A program made the translations under genes and the position numbers. Positions 35,143 through 43,887 of a DNA stretch of 50,033 nucleotides are shown in pieces (position 1 is the stretch's first letter; every line of letters begins with the position of its first letter). Origin of the DNA: Streptomyces benahoarensis (lineage in GTDB: Bacteria; Actinomycetota; Actinomycetes; Streptomycetales; Streptomycetaceae); NCBI RefSeq assembly GCF_007280575.1, contig NZ_VKJP01000011.1:1-50033 (forward strand), read 5' to 3'. The notes below the pieces were generated by a model. That model was given only the letters and a program-made list of their open reading frames with translations. It was not told the DNA's origin and searched no databases.

Positions 35143-35598
35143 ATGGCGGAGCAGAACCCGCTGAAGGTCCACAACCTCCGTCCTGCCCCGGGCGCCAAGA
35201 CCGCCAAGACCCGTGTGGGTCGTGGTGAGGCGTCCAAGGGTAAGACCGCTGGTCGTGGTACCAAGGGCACCAAGGCCCGTTACCAGGTTCCGGAGCGCTT
35301 CGAGGGCGGGCAGATGCCCCTCCACATGCGCCTCCCGAAGCTGAAGGGCTTCAAGAACCCCGCCCACAAGCAGTTCCAGGTCGTGAACCTGGAGAAGCTG
35401 GCCGCGCTCTACCCGCAGGGTGGCGAGGTCACGGTGGCCGATCTGGTTGCCAAGGGCGCGGTGCGCAAGAACGAGCTCGTCAAGGTCCTGGGCCAGGGCG
35501 AGATCTCCGTGGCGCTGCAGGTGACGGTGGATTCCGTCTCCGGCTCCGCCAAGGAGAAGATTGCCGCTGCCGGCGGCACCGTCACCGAACTCCTCTGA
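35143..35598 (+). CDS. rplO: 50S ribosomal protein L15
   Basis: L15 is a late-assembly 50S protein with a long basic N-terminal tail. ATG 35143 ([20 protein letters not shown], 151 residues) is preferred over an upstream in-frame start at 35125 inside rpmD because GGAGG lies upstream at the right spacing. The tail has [20 protein letters not shown] and [20 protein letters not shown]; the C-terminal domain ends ITAAGG-like [14 protein letters not shown] 13-bp hairpin after it closes the spc segment before secY. Confidence 0.97.
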   Translation: MAEQNPLKVHNLRPAPGAKTAKTRVGRGEASKGKTAGRGTKGTKARYQVPERFEGGQMPLHMRLPKLKGFKNPAHKQFQVVNLEKLAALYPQGGEVTVADLVAKGAVRKNELVKVLGQGEISVALQVTVDSVSGSAKEKIAAAGGTVTELL

Positions 35599-35615
35599 GT
35601 TCGTTGGTTCAACTG

Positions 35616-35649
35616 ACCGGGGATGCCCATCGTTTGGGGCATCCCCGGT
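35616..35649 (+). terminator. terminator after rplO
   Basis: ACCGGGGATGCCC (35616-35628) pairs perfectly with GGGCATCCCCGGT (35637-35649) around an 8-base loop. A TGGTCGTTCC segment follows. Confidence 0.75.
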
Positions 35650-35690
35650 TGGTCGTTCCACGGGGGTACGGTCGCCGGTAAGGTGGCCTG

Positions 35691-35753
35691 CCGGTGCAAC
35701 TTTTTACGGGGGAAGCACCGGACCCCCGCCGCACGGCCCGACCGTGCGGCGTT
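35691..35753 (+). promoter_or_regulatory. tandem hairpins in the secY leader
   Basis: CCGGTGC/GCACCGG (35691-35697/35715-35721) encloses AACTTTTTACGGGGGAA. A perfect 10-bp hairpin CGCCGCACGG/CCGTGCGGCG (35727-35736/35742-35751, loop CCCGA) then ends in TTT and lies about 75 bases before the secY start. The second hairpin resembles a terminator or attenuator. Confidence 0.5.
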
Positions 35754-35826
35754 TCAGGCCGCTTTTATTCGTCGATCCTCAAGACCGTCACCTCTCGCCC
35801 GTCCGGCGGGAGGCGCAGGAGGCACC

Positions 35827-37140
35827 GTGCTCACCGCGTTCGCCCGAGCGTTCAAGACGCCCGACCTGCGCAAAAAGCTGCTGTTCACGTTGGGCATCGT
35901 GGTGCTCTACCGGATCGGTGCGCATGTCCCGATCCCCGGGGTGAACTACGCGAATGTCGAGACCTGCATGAAGCAGGCCGGCTCCAACAGCGGATTGTTC
36001 GCCCTGGTGAACATGTTCAGCGGTGGTGCGCTGCTGCAGATCACGATCTTCGCGCTGGGGATCATGCCGTACATCACGGCGAGCATCATCCTCCAGCTGC
36101 TGACCGTCGTGATTCCTCGGCTGGAGGCCCTCAAGAAAGAGGGCCAGACCGGTCAGGCGAAGATCACCCAGTACACCCGCTATCTGACCATCGCACTGGC
36201 GATCCTGCAGGGCACCGGCCTGGTGGCCACGGCCCGCAGCGGCGCGCTCTTCCAGAACTGCCCGGTCGCCAGCGAGATCGTGCCGAGCGACTCGATCTTC
36301 ACCACCATCACCATGGTCATCACGATGACCGCCGGTACGGCGGTGGTCATGTGGCTCGGTGAGCTGGTCACCGACCGCGGTATCGGCAACGGCATGTCGA
36401 TCCTGATGTTCATCTCGATCGCCGCCGGTTTCCCGGGCGCGCTGTGGCAGATCAAGCTGACCGGCAAGCTCGCCGACGGCTGGGTCGAGTTCTTCGCGGT
36501 GATCGCCGTCGGCCTGGCGATGGTCGCCCTGGTGGTCTTCGTCGAGCAGGCGCAGCGCCGCATTCCGGTGCAGTACGCGAAGCGCATGATCGGGCGCCGT
36601 TCTTATGGCGGTACGTCCACGTACATCCCGCTCAAGGTAAATCAGGCGGGTGTGATTCCCGTCATCTTCGCGTCGTCGTTGCTCTACATTCCGGCCCTGA
36701 TCGCACAGTTCAGCGGCTCGGACGCGGAGTGGGCCCGGTGGATCGCCACCAACTTCACCAAGGGAAACCACCCCGTTTACATCGTTACGTACTTCTTGTT
36801 GATCGTGTTCTTCGCCTTCTTCTACGTGGCGATCTCCTTCAACCCCGAAGAAGTTGCCGACAACATGAAGAAGTATGGTGGCTTCATCCCGGGTATCCGG
36901 GCTGGTCGCCCGACGGCCGAGTACCTCAGCTACGTGCTCAACCGGATCACGTGGCCGGGCTCGCTGTACCTGGGGCTGATCGCACTCGTACCAACAGTGG
37001 CGTTGGTGCTGTTCAACGCGAACCAGAACTTCCCGTTCGGCGGGACGAGCATCCTGATCATCGTGGGTGTGGGTCTGGAGACCGTGAAGCAGATCGAGAG
37101 CCAGCTTCAGCAGCGCAACTACGAAGGGTTCCTCCGCTGA
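35827..37140 (+). CDS. secY: preprotein translocase subunit SecY
   Basis: SecY forms the protein-conducting channel with SecE (encoded at 6778) and SecG. GTG 35827 follows GCAGGAGGCACC, a near-perfect ribosome site, giving 437 residues ([20 protein letters not shown]). Ten hydrophobic segments are readable, with the plug-region [20 protein letters not shown] near residue 72, the cytoplasmic loop [20 protein letters not shown] near 255, and the C-terminal [12 protein letters not shown]. Its stop TGA shares a base with the adk ATG, so secY and adk form a coupled operon. Confidence 0.98.
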   Translation: MLTAFARAFKTPDLRKKLLFTLGIVVLYRIGAHVPIPGVNYANVETCMKQAGSNSGLFALVNMFSGGALLQITIFALGIMPYITASIILQLLTVVIPRLEALKKEGQTGQAKITQYTRYLTIALAILQGTGLVATARSGALFQNCPVASEIVPSDSIFTTITMVITMTAGTAVVMWLGELVTDRGIGNGMSILMFISIAAGFPGALWQIKLTGKLADGWVEFFAVIAVGLAMVALVVFVEQAQRRIPVQYAKRMIGRRSYGGTSTYIPLKVNQAGVIPVIFASSLLYIPALIAQFSGSDAEWARWIATNFTKGNHPVYIVTYFLLIVFFAFFYVAISFNPEEVADNMKKYGGFIPGIRAGRPTAEYLSYVLNRITWPGSLYLGLIALVPTVALVLFNANQNFPFGGTSILIIVGVGLETVKQIESQLQQRNYEGFLR

Positions 37141-37793
37141 TGCGAATCGTCCTCGTCGGACCCCCGGGAGCCGGTAAGGGTACGCAGGCCGCGTACCTCG
37201 CCCGGAACCTTGAGATCCCGCACATCTCCACGGGCGACCTGTTCCGCGCCAACATCAGCCAGGGCACGCCCCTCGGCGTGCAGGCGAAGTCCTACATGGA
37301 CGCCGGGAACCTGGTCCCCGACGAGGTCACGATCGGAATGGCCGAGGACCGTCTGGAGCAGGCCGACGCCGCCGGCGGCTTCCTGCTCGACGGATTCCCG
37401 CGCAACCTCAAGCAGGCCGAGGCCCTGGACGTGTACCTCAAGGGCAAGGGCATCACGCTGGACGCGGTGCTCGACCTGGAGGTCCCCGAGGACGAGGTCG
37501 TCAAGCGGATCGCCGGCCGCCGGATCTGCCGGAAGAACTCCGCGCACGTCTTCCACGCCGAGTACAGCAAGCCGAAGGCCGAGGGCGTCTGCGACGTCTG
37601 CGGCGGCGAGCTCTACCAGCGCGACGACGACCACGAGGACACGGTGCGCAAGCGCCTGGAGGTCTACCACTCGGAGACCGAGCCGATCATCGACTACTAC
37701 AAGGCGCAGGAACTCGTCGTGACGATTCCCGCCCTCGGCAAGGTCGAAGAGGTCACCCGGCGGGCGATGTCCGCCCTCGGACGCGGCGAGTAA
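37140..37793 (+). CDS. adk: adenylate kinase
   Basis: The enzyme interconverts 2 ADP with ATP and AMP and keeps adenylate balance. The 217-residue long-form chain has the P-loop [14 protein letters not shown] (residues 8-21), the AMP-binding [10 protein letters not shown] and [18 protein letters not shown] to [20 protein letters not shown] as the LID, and the C-terminal [16 protein letters not shown]. The LID has C-D-V-C but only one cysteine on the other side ([10 protein letters not shown]), so zinc binding, if it occurs, would need a histidine ligand. The ATG overlaps the secY stop by one base. A strong terminator follows. Confidence 0.97.
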   Translation: MRIVLVGPPGAGKGTQAAYLARNLEIPHISTGDLFRANISQGTPLGVQAKSYMDAGNLVPDEVTIGMAEDRLEQADAAGGFLLDGFPRNLKQAEALDVYLKGKGITLDAVLDLEVPEDEVVKRIAGRRICRKNSAHVFHAEYSKPKAEGVCDVCGGELYQRDDDHEDTVRKRLEVYHSETEPIIDYYKAQELVVTIPALGKVEEVTRRAMSALGRGE

Positions 37794-37808
37794 CCTCCGC
37801 GTACGCTT

Positions 37809-37851
37809 CGATACGGCCGCGGTGCCCTGTGCGGGCACCGCGGCCGTATCG
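37809..37851 (+). terminator. terminator after adk
   Basis: CGATACGGCCGCGGTGCC (37809-37826) is perfectly paired with GGCACCGCGGCCGTATCG (37834-37851), 18 bp around a 7-base loop. TATGG follows. Confidence 0.8.
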
Positions 37852-37939
37852 TATGGAGGGGCGGGCGCGCCCGCGCGGTGGTCGGCCGTGCGAACGACGC
37901 GGTTGTCGGCACAGTCGGTTCAGGAAGGCGTTACCCGCC

Positions 37940-38782
37940 ATGGTGGAGATCAAGACCCCTCAGCAGATCGCGAAGATGCGCGAGGCGGGCCTGGTGGTCG
38001 CCGCCATTCACGCCGCGACCCGTGAGGCGGCGGTGCCGGGCGCGACCACCCGCGATCTGGACGAGGTGGCCCGCAAGGTCCTCGCCGAGCACGGCGCGAC
38101 GTCGAACTTCCTCGGGTACGGCGGTTTCCCCGCGACGATCTGCACGTCGGTGAACGACGTGGTCGTCCACGGCATCCCGGACGGCGAAACGGTCCTCCGC
38201 GACGGCGACATCATCTCCATCGACTGCGGCGCGATCATCGACGGCTGGCACGGCGACGCCGCGTACACCGCGTTCGTCGGGTCCGGGCACTCCGCGGAGC
38301 TGGTCGAGCTGAGCCGGGTGACCGAGGAGTCCATGTGGGCCGGGGTCGCCGCGGTCGCCAAGGGCAACCGGCTGATCGACATCTCCAAGGCGATCGAGGG
38401 CTACATCCGCCGCCAGCCGCGCCCGTCGACCGGGAAGTACGGCATCGTCGAGGAGTACGGCGGCCACGGCATCGGCTCGCAGATGCACATGGACCCGCAT
38501 CTGCTGAACTACGTCGACCGCAAGCGCGGCCGCGGTCCGAAGCTGGTGCCCGGTTTCTGCATCGCGATCGAGCCGATGGTCAATCTCGGCACGCACAAGA
38601 CGCACGTCCTCGACGACGAGTGGACGGTCAAGACGAACGACGGCGGCTGGTCCTCGCACTGGGAGCACTCGGTGGCGTTGACCGAGGAGGGGCCGCTGGT
38701 GCTGACCGCGGTCGACGGCGGTCGCGCGAAGCTCGCCGAGCTGGGTGTCACGGCGGCGCCGGACCCGGCCGCGGGAGCCTGA
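37940..38782 (+). CDS. map: type I methionine aminopeptidase
   Basis: The enzyme removes the initiator methionine from nascent proteins. ATG 37940 gives 280 residues (MVEIKTPQQIAKMREAGLVV). All five metal ligands are visible: the two aspartates in SIDCGAIIDGWHGD, the histidine in YGGHGIGSQMH, and the glutamates in IAIEPMVNLG and SHWEHSVALTEEG. HGIPDGETVLRDGDI precedes the metal site. A GGAAGG lies 11 bases upstream. It is separated from adk by a strong terminator, so it likely has its own promoter despite keeping the secY-adk-map order. Confidence 0.97.
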   Translation: MVEIKTPQQIAKMREAGLVVAAIHAATREAAVPGATTRDLDEVARKVLAEHGATSNFLGYGGFPATICTSVNDVVVHGIPDGETVLRDGDIISIDCGAIIDGWHGDAAYTAFVGSGHSAELVELSRVTEESMWAGVAAVAKGNRLIDISKAIEGYIRRQPRPSTGKYGIVEEYGGHGIGSQMHMDPHLLNYVDRKRGRGPKLVPGFCIAIEPMVNLGTHKTHVLDDEWTVKTNDGGWSSHWEHSVALTEEGPLVLTAVDGGRAKLAELGVTAAPDPAAGA

Positions 38783-38875
38783 CGGCGGGTGCCGCGCGGG
38801 GCCCGGCGTGAAGGAAGTGCGACGGGTCGCGGGGCGGTGGCATAAGGATCTCCTGGGTTGGGCAATAATCGTGGA

Positions 38876-38905
38876 TTCGTCTTTCCGTGGCCTCTGACGT
38901 AGACT
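38876..38905 (+). promoter_or_regulatory. candidate infA promoter
   Basis: TAGACT (38900-38905) is a good -10 box. TTCGTC (38876-38881) at 18 bases spacing is a weak -35. Initiation at 38911-38912 coincides with the first base of the structured leader, which supports the assignment. Confidence 0.5.
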
Positions 38906-38910
38906 GACGC

Positions 38911-38989
38911 GTCGGCTCTCGTGCATCCGTGTGCCTACCTTCAAGGTAGGTGACACTTTTGATGTCACGCGGACACTGCGAGAGTCGAT
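38911..38989 (+). ncRNA. candidate structured infA leader RNA (three-way junction)
   Basis: Stem P1 pairs GTCGGCTCTCG (38911-38921) with CGAGAGTCGAT (38979-38989), 11 bp with two G-U pairs. Inside, P2 pairs TCCGTG (38926-38931) with CGCGGA (38968-38973). P3 is CCTACC/GGTAGG (38934-38939/38945-38950) and P4 is TGACA/TGTCA (38951-38955/38963-38967). P3, P4 and the 3' strand of P2 abut without spacer bases, leaving a compact junction. The element ends 27 bases before the infA GTG. A second TCAAGGTAG copy (38989-38997) could pair with CTACC of P3 instead. Whether it matches a described leader family is unknown. Confidence 0.55.
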
Positions 38990-39016
38990 CAAGGTAGCCG
39001 ATTCGAAAGGCGAAGC

Positions 39017-39238
39017 GTGGCCAAGAAGCAAGGTGCCATCGAGATCGAGGGCACCGTGATCGAGTCTCTGCCGAACGCGATGTTCAAGGTAGAGCTCCAG
39101 AACGGTCACAAGGTCCTCGCGCACATCAGCGGCAAGATGCGGATGCACTACATCCGCATCCTCCCGGATGACCGGGTCGTGGTGGAGCTCTCTCCGTACG
39201 ACCTGACGCGTGGCCGGATCGTCTACCGCTACAAGTAG
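39017..39238 (+). CDS. infA: translation initiation factor IF-1
   Basis: IF-1 occupies the 30S A site during initiation. The 73-residue S1/OB-fold protein ([20 protein letters not shown]) ends [17 protein letters not shown] as expected. The GTG start follows AAAGGCGAAGC. It is the first gene of the alpha operon and has the structured leader just upstream. rpmJ follows after 59 bases. Confidence 0.98.
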   Translation: MAKKQGAIEIEGTVIESLPNAMFKVELQNGHKVLAHISGKMRMHYIRILPDDRVVVELSPYDLTRGRIVYRYK

Positions 39239-39297
39239 ATCTTGTCGGCGCCCCGCTCCGCCGGGGTGACGGCACTGACCCGGAGAACCTCACACCC

Positions 39298-39411
39298 ATG
39301 AAGGTCAAGCCGAGCGTCAAGAAGATCTGCGACAAGTGCAAGGTGATCCGCCGCCACGGCCGGGTCATGGTCATCTGCGACAACCTGCGCCACAAGCAGC
39401 GCCAGGGCTGA
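39298..39411 (+). CDS. rpmJ: 50S ribosomal protein L36, zinc-binding form
   Basis: This 37-residue protein ([20 protein letters not shown]) is the smallest ribosomal protein and has a zinc site C11/C14/C27/H32. It binds 23S rRNA near the L7/L12 stalk base. ATG 39298 follows CCCGGAGAACCTCACACCC. The cysteine set marks it as the C+ paralogue, whose C- replacement, if any, lies outside the window. A 190-base gap separates it from rpsM. Confidence 0.97.
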   Translation: MKVKPSVKKICDKCKVIRRHGRVMVICDNLRHKQRQG

Positions 39412-39601
39412 CGCACGACCACCTGCATTTCGCAGTTCGCGCGACGCACGTAATTCGTACATACGCAGACACCCGACCCCCGCGTTCTTCGCGTGGGACG
39501 AAACCCCCGGCTCGGAGGCCGGGGCCCGGCTCGTAATTCAGCTGAGTTTTACGGGAACGGTGCTGTGGAAGACCTCCGAATAGCCATCAGGAGCCACATC
39601 A
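39412..39601 (+). promoter_or_regulatory. rpmJ-rpsM gap
   Basis: The gap contains ACACCCGACC (39469-39478), exactly as in the rpsL leader motif, followed by a CGCG/CGCG hairpin with loop TTCTT, and a CCCCGGC/GCCGGGG hairpin near 39508-39527. No promoter pair is clear. Confidence 0.35.
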
Positions 39602-39982
39602 ATGGCACGCCTCGCAGGCGTTGATCTCCCGCGCGAAAAGCGCGTCGAGGTCGCCCTCACCTACGTCTTCGGCATCGGGCGCACGCTGTCGCAGCAGACC
39701 CTCGCCGCCACCGGCGTGGACCCGAACACCCGGGTTCGCGACCTGGCCGAGGAAGACCTGGTCAAGATCCGCGAGTACGTGGACGACAACCTCAAGACCG
39801 AGGGTGACCTCCGTCGCGAGATCCAGGCCGACATCCGCCGCAAGGTCGAGATCGGCTGCTACCAGGGTCTGCGTCACCGCCGCGGCCTTCCGGTCCACGG
39901 CCAGCGCACCAGCACGAACGCCCGTACCCGCAAGGGCCCGCGTCGCGCGATCGCCGGCAAGAAGAAGCCGGGCAAGAAGTAG
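39602..39982 (+). CDS. rpsM: 30S ribosomal protein S13
   Basis: S13 tops the 30S head and contacts P-site tRNA and L5. The 126-residue chain begins [20 protein letters not shown], with the helix-two-turns-helix segment [20 protein letters not shown], and the conserved [20 protein letters not shown] tail ending [12 protein letters not shown] 39602 follows ATCAGGAGCCACATCA. rpsK follows after 92 bases. Confidence 0.98.
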   Translation: MARLAGVDLPREKRVEVALTYVFGIGRTLSQQTLAATGVDPNTRVRDLAEEDLVKIREYVDDNLKTEGDLRREIQADIRRKVEIGCYQGLRHRRGLPVHGQRTSTNARTRKGPRRAIAGKKKPGKK

Positions 39983-40074
39983 TCCTCAGCAGGACGCACT
40001 GCGGTCCGGTTTCCCGGACCGCGGAAGTCAGCGGTCTTCGCTGTAGGACCGACCACCTCCATTAGGAGAATTTC

Positions 40075-40479
40075 ATGCCTCCGAAGGGCCGTACGGCCGG
40101 CGCCAAGAAGGTGCGCCGCAAGGAGAAGAAGAACGTCGCCCACGGGCACGCTCACATCAAGAGCACGTTCAACAACACGATCGTTTCGATCACCGACCCG
40201 ACCGGCAACGTGATTTCCTGGGCCTCGGCCGGGCACGTGGGCTTCAAGGGTTCGCGTAAGTCGACTCCGTTCGCCGCGCAGATGGCTGCCGAGTCGGCCG
40301 CCCGTCGCGCGCAGGAGCACGGCATGCGCAAGGTCGACGTGTTCGTCAAGGGTCCCGGCTCCGGCCGTGAGACCGCGATCCGCTCGCTCCAGGCCACCGG
40401 CCTTGAGGTGGGTTCGATCCAGGACGTCACCCCGACCCCGCACAACGGCTGCCGCCCTCCCAAGCGCCGCCGCGTCTGA
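40075..40479 (+). CDS. rpsK: 30S ribosomal protein S11
   Basis: S11 lines the platform near the E site. The 134-residue chain begins with a basic tail ([20 protein letters not shown]), then [20 protein letters not shown], the platform loop [20 protein letters not shown], and ends [19 protein letters not shown] 40075 follows CATTAGGAGAATTTC. In S. coelicolor rpsK is, to my knowledge, followed directly by rpoA; here rpsD is interposed 27 bases downstream. Confidence 0.98.
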   Translation: MPPKGRTAGAKKVRRKEKKNVAHGHAHIKSTFNNTIVSITDPTGNVISWASAGHVGFKGSRKSTPFAAQMAAESAARRAQEHGMRKVDVFVKGPGSGRETAIRSLQATGLEVGSIQDVTPTPHNGCRPPKRRRV

Positions 40480-40506
40480 CCCACTGAAGTAGGAGACAAC
40501 TAGACA

Positions 40507-41133
40507 ATGGCGCGTTACACCGGGGCCGACTGCAAGCGTTGCCGTCGGGAGAAGCAGAAGCTCTTCCTCAAGGGGAGCAAGTGCGAGAGCGCGAAGTGCC
40601 CGATCGAGATCCGTCCTTACCCCCCGGGTGAGCACGGTCGCGGGCGCACCAAGGACAGCGAGTACCTGCTCCAGCTTCGTGAGAAGCAGAAGTGCAGCCG
40701 TATCTACGGTGTCCTTGAGAAGCAGTTCGTGAACTACTACAAGGAAGCGAACCAGAAGTCCGGCAAGACCGGTGAGAACCTTCTGCGCATCCTTGAGACC
40801 CGCCTCGACAACGTGGTCTACCGGGCAGGCTTCGCCAAGTCCCGCGACCACGCCCGTCAGCTGGTGCGTCACGGACACATCAACGTGAACGGCCGCAAGA
40901 CCGACATCCCGTCGGCCCGCGTCGCCGTGAACGACATCATCGAGGTCCGCGAGGGCTCCCGGAACCTGACCCCCTTCGAGGTGGCCAAGGCCGAGGCCGG
41001 CGAGAAGACCGTTCCGGCGTGGCTGGAATCGATCCCGTCGAACCTCCGGGTCCTCGTGCACAGCCTGCCCGAGCGCCAGGTGATCGACACCCAGGTGCAG
41101 GAGCAGCTGATCGTTGAGCTCTACTCCAAGTAA
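40507..41133 (+). CDS. rpsD: 30S ribosomal protein S4, four-cysteine (zinc-type) form
   Basis: S4 nucleates 30S assembly, lines the mRNA entry path and in E. coli represses the alpha operon. The 208-residue chain (MARYTGADCKRCRREKQKLF) has the C-terminal S4 RNA-binding domain (LETRLDNVVYRAGFAKSRDH, LVRHGHINVNGRKTDIPSAR) and the terminal EQLIVELYSK. The N-terminal region carries C9, C12, C26 and C31, the zinc-binding C+ form. Its location between rpsK and rpoA is the ancestral order, but the S. coelicolor S4 I recall is a cysteine-free protein at a distant locus, so this copy is notable. Codon use matches its neighbours. Confidence 0.97.
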   Translation: MARYTGADCKRCRREKQKLFLKGSKCESAKCPIEIRPYPPGEHGRGRTKDSEYLLQLREKQKCSRIYGVLEKQFVNYYKEANQKSGKTGENLLRILETRLDNVVYRAGFAKSRDHARQLVRHGHINVNGRKTDIPSARVAVNDIIEVREGSRNLTPFEVAKAEAGEKTVPAWLESIPSNLRVLVHSLPERQVIDTQVQEQLIVELYSK

Positions 41134-41241
41134 GTAGGGCGACGGGCTCGGGCGGCACAGGTTCTTAGGAACCGCGTGCCGCCCGTACCCTTGTCAGCAG
41201 AGGGCGTCAAATAGTGGGCGCCCACGACTGAAGGAACACAC

Positions 41242-42264
41242 ATGCTTATCGCTCAGCGTCCGTCGCTGACCGAAGAGGTCGTCGACGAGTACCGCTCCCG
41301 GTTCGTGATCGAGCCCCTGGAGCCGGGCTTCGGTTACACCCTCGGTAACTCCCTCCGCCGTACGCTCCTCTCCTCGATTCCGGGTGCGGCGGTCACGTCG
41401 ATCCGTATCGACGGTGTCCTGCACGAGTTCACCACCGTGCCGGGTGTCAAGGAGGACGTCACCGACCTCATCCTCAACATCAAGCAGCTGGTCGTCTCCT
41501 CGGAGCACGACGAGCCGGTCGTGATGTACCTGCGCAAGCAGGGCCCGGGTCTGGTCACCGCCGCCGACATCGCGCCCCCGGCCGGTGTCGAGGTCCACAA
41601 CCCGGACCTGGTCCTGGCGACGCTGAACGCCAAGGGCAAGCTGGAGATGGAGCTGACCGTCGAGCGCGGTCGCGGCTACGTCTCCGCCGTGCAGAACAAG
41701 CAGGTCGGCCAGGAGATCGGCCGGATCCCGGTCGACTCGATCTACTCGCCGGTGCTCAAGGTCACGTACAAGGTCGAGGCGACCCGTGTCGAGCAGCGCA
41801 CCGACTTCGACAAGCTGATCGTCGACGTCGAGACCAAGCAGGCCATGCGGCCGCGTGACGCCATGGCGTCGGCCGGTAAGACCCTGGTCGAGCTGTTCGG
41901 TCTCGCCCGTGAGCTGAACATCGACGCCGAGGGCATCGACATGGGTCCGTCCCCGACGGACGCCGCCCTCGCCGCCGATCTGGCGCTGCCGATCGAGGAG
42001 CTGGAGCTCACCGTTCGGTCGTACAACTGCCTCAAGCGTGAGGGCATCCACTCGGTGGGCGAGCTGGTGGCCCGCTCCGAGGCGGACCTGCTCGACATCC
42101 GCAACTTCGGTGCGAAGTCGATCGACGAGGTCAAGGCCAAGCTCGCGGGCATGGGCCTGGCGCTGAAGGACTCGCCTCCCGGGTTCGACCCGACCGCTGC
42201 GGCCGACGCGTTCGGCGCGGACGACGACGCGGACGCGGGTTTCGTGGAGACCGAGCAGTACTGA
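41242..42264 (+). CDS. rpoA: DNA-directed RNA polymerase subunit alpha
   Basis: Alpha dimerizes to start core polymerase assembly and contacts UP elements and activators. The 340-residue chain begins [20 protein letters not shown]. The N-terminal domain has the dimer motif [20 protein letters not shown] (about residues 32-51). The C-terminal domain has [20 protein letters not shown] and [20 protein letters not shown], and the tail is acidic ([17 protein letters not shown]). ATG 41242 follows GACTGAAGGAACACAC. A 14-bp hairpin lies between it and rplQ. Confidence 0.98.
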   Translation: MLIAQRPSLTEEVVDEYRSRFVIEPLEPGFGYTLGNSLRRTLLSSIPGAAVTSIRIDGVLHEFTTVPGVKEDVTDLILNIKQLVVSSEHDEPVVMYLRKQGPGLVTAADIAPPAGVEVHNPDLVLATLNAKGKLEMELTVERGRGYVSAVQNKQVGQEIGRIPVDSIYSPVLKVTYKVEATRVEQRTDFDKLIVDVETKQAMRPRDAMASAGKTLVELFGLARELNIDAEGIDMGPSPTDAALAADLALPIEELELTVRSYNCLKREGIHSVGELVARSEADLLDIRNFGAKSIDEVKAKLAGMGLALKDSPPGFDPTAAADAFGADDDADAGFVETEQY

Positions 42265-42271
42265 GTTTCAC

Positions 42272-42307
42272 CGGCCGGGCCCGGGGCGTGTACCCCGGGC
42301 CCGGCCG
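42272..42307 (+). terminator. strong hairpin between rpoA and rplQ
   Basis: CGGCCGGGCCCGGGG (42272-42286) pairs perfectly with CCCCGGGCCCGGCCG (42293-42307), 15 bp around CGTGTA. It has no T run. rplQ may therefore depend on read-through or on its own promoter. Confidence 0.6.
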
Positions 42308-42392
42308 TGCGTGATCTTCCGCGGGGCGCCCGCTTCGTGGGAACTGACACCGGTACCTGATACGGCCGGTGCAGCAATGAAGGAGAAACACC

Positions 42393-42875
42393 ATGCCGAA
42401 GCCTGCCAAGGGTGCCCGTCTGGGCGGCAGCGCCGCGCACGAGCGTCTCATGCTGCGCAACCTGGCCACCGCGCTCTTCGAGCACGGCCGCATCACGACG
42501 ACCGAGGCCAAGGCCCGTCGTCTGCGCCCGTACGCCGAGCGTCTGGTGACCAAGGCGAAGAAGGGCGACCTTCACAACCGCCGCCAGGTCATGCAGCTGA
42601 TCTCGGACAAGAGCGTCGTGCACACGCTCTTCACCGAGGTTGCCCCGCGGTTCGAGAACCGTCCGGGTGGCTACACCCGCATCACCAAGATCGGTAACCG
42701 CCGTGGCGACAACGCTCCCATGGCCGTCATCGAGCTGGTGGAGGCGCTGACCGTGGCCCAGCAGGCCACCGGTGAGGCCGAGGCCGCCACCAAGCGTGCG
42801 GTCAAGGAAGACGCGCTGAAGAAGGACGCCGCCGAGGCGACCGAGGCGCCGGCCGAGGAGTCCAAGGACGCCTGA
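42393..42875 (+). CDS. rplQ: 50S ribosomal protein L17
   Basis: L17 sits near the tunnel exit. The 160-residue chain has the core [40 protein letters not shown] and [20 protein letters not shown] (residues 1-115). An alanine/glutamate/lysine-rich tail of about 40 residues follows ([20 protein letters not shown]), longer than E. coli L17 but usual in streptomycetes. ATG 42393 follows ATGAAGGAGAAACACC. A UUCG terminator follows. Confidence 0.97.
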   Translation: MPKPAKGARLGGSAAHERLMLRNLATALFEHGRITTTEAKARRLRPYAERLVTKAKKGDLHNRRQVMQLISDKSVVHTLFTEVAPRFENRPGGYTRITKIGNRRGDNAPMAVIELVEALTVAQQATGEAEAATKRAVKEDALKKDAAEATEAPAEESKDA

Positions 42876-42894
42876 GGCCGCTGAGTCCCGCGGG

Positions 42895-42924
42895 CGGGCC
42901 CGTTCCCTTCGGGGAGCGGGCCCG
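42895..42924 (+). terminator. terminator of the alpha operon
   Basis: CGGGCCCGTTCCC (42895-42907) pairs with GGGAGCGGGCCCG (42912-42924) around a UUCG tetraloop, 13 bp with one T-G pair. TTCCGTTT follows. Confidence 0.85.
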
Positions 42925-42956
42925 TTCCGTTTGCCGTGCTCTGAGAGGATCGACGG

Positions 42957-43808
42957 GTGAGCGATGAGGTGGAGCCCGGGCGTGTCCGGGTGCGGCTGGA
43001 TCTTTCGTACGACGGCGCGGAGTTCTCCGGCTGGGCGAAACAGCGCGAACGGCGCACCGTCCAGGGCGAGTTGGAGGAAGCGCTGCGGACGGTGACCCGT
43101 TCCGGTGAGACGTACGAGCTGACCGTGGCCGGGCGGACGGACGCCGGGGTGCACGCGCGCGGGCAGGTGGCGCACGTGGATCTGCCCGCGGAGCTGTGGG
43201 CCGAGCACGGTGACCGGCTGCGGCGGCGGCTGGCGGGGCGGCTGCCGAAGGACGTCCGGGTGTGGCGGGCGGCGGAGGCGCCGTACGGCTTCAACGCGCG
43301 GTTCTCGGCGATCTGGCGGCGGTACGCGTACCGGGTCACCGATCATCCCGGGGGAGTGGACCCGCTGCTGCGCGGCCATGTGCTGTGGCACGACTGGGCG
43401 CTGGACGTGGACGCGATGAACGCGGCGTCGCAGGCGCTGCTGGGGGAGCACGACTTCGCGGCGTACTGCAAGCGGCGCGAGGGGGCGACGACGATCCGCA
43501 CGCTCCAGGAGCTGAGCTGGGTGCGGGACGCGGGCGGAATCGTCACGGCGACGGTGAAGGCGGACGCGTTCTGTCACAACATGGTGCGTTCGCTGGTGGG
43601 CGCGCTGCTGTTCGTCGGGGACGGGCACCGGCCGGTCGACTGGCCGGGGAAGGTGCTGGCCGCGGGCGTGCGGGACTCGGCGGTGCATGTGGTGCGGCCG
43701 CACGGGCTGACGCTGGAGGAGGTCGGCTACCCGGCCGACGACCAGCTGATGGCGCGGAATCTGGAGGCGCGGAACCGGCGGACGCTGCCGGGGGCGGGGT
43801 GCTGCTGA
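42957..43808 (+). CDS. truA: tRNA pseudouridine synthase A
   Basis: TruA converts uridines 38-40 of the tRNA anticodon arm to pseudouridine. The 283-residue chain (GTG start) has [20 protein letters not shown] at residues 12-31 and the catalytic aspartate in [20 protein letters not shown] near residue 60. [17 protein letters not shown] and [20 protein letters not shown] follow. The start lies about 33 bases past the rplQ terminator. A weak GAGAGGATCGACGG site precedes it. It converges with the next, minus-strand gene. Confidence 0.95.
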   Translation: MSDEVEPGRVRVRLDLSYDGAEFSGWAKQRERRTVQGELEEALRTVTRSGETYELTVAGRTDAGVHARGQVAHVDLPAELWAEHGDRLRRRLAGRLPKDVRVWRAAEAPYGFNARFSAIWRRYAYRVTDHPGGVDPLLRGHVLWHDWALDVDAMNAASQALLGEHDFAAYCKRREGATTIRTLQELSWVRDAGGIVTATVKADAFCHNMVRSLVGALLFVGDGHRPVDWPGKVLAAGVRDSAVHVVRPHGLTLEEVGYPADDQLMARNLEARNRRTLPGAGCC

Positions 43809-43855
43809 GGGGGCGGTGAGCCGGGCCCGGCCGGGTGCGTGCGGCCGGATCCGGC

Positions 43856-43878
43856 GCCGGGCACTGCGGGCGCCCGGC
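43856..43878. terminator. hairpin between convergent truA and the membrane protein gene
   Basis: GCCGGGC (43856-43862) pairs with GCCCGGC (43872-43878) around a 9-base loop. Another GC palindrome (CCGGGCCCGG, 43821-43830) lies nearby. Confidence 0.4.
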
Positions 43879-43887
43879 CCCCGCTCG

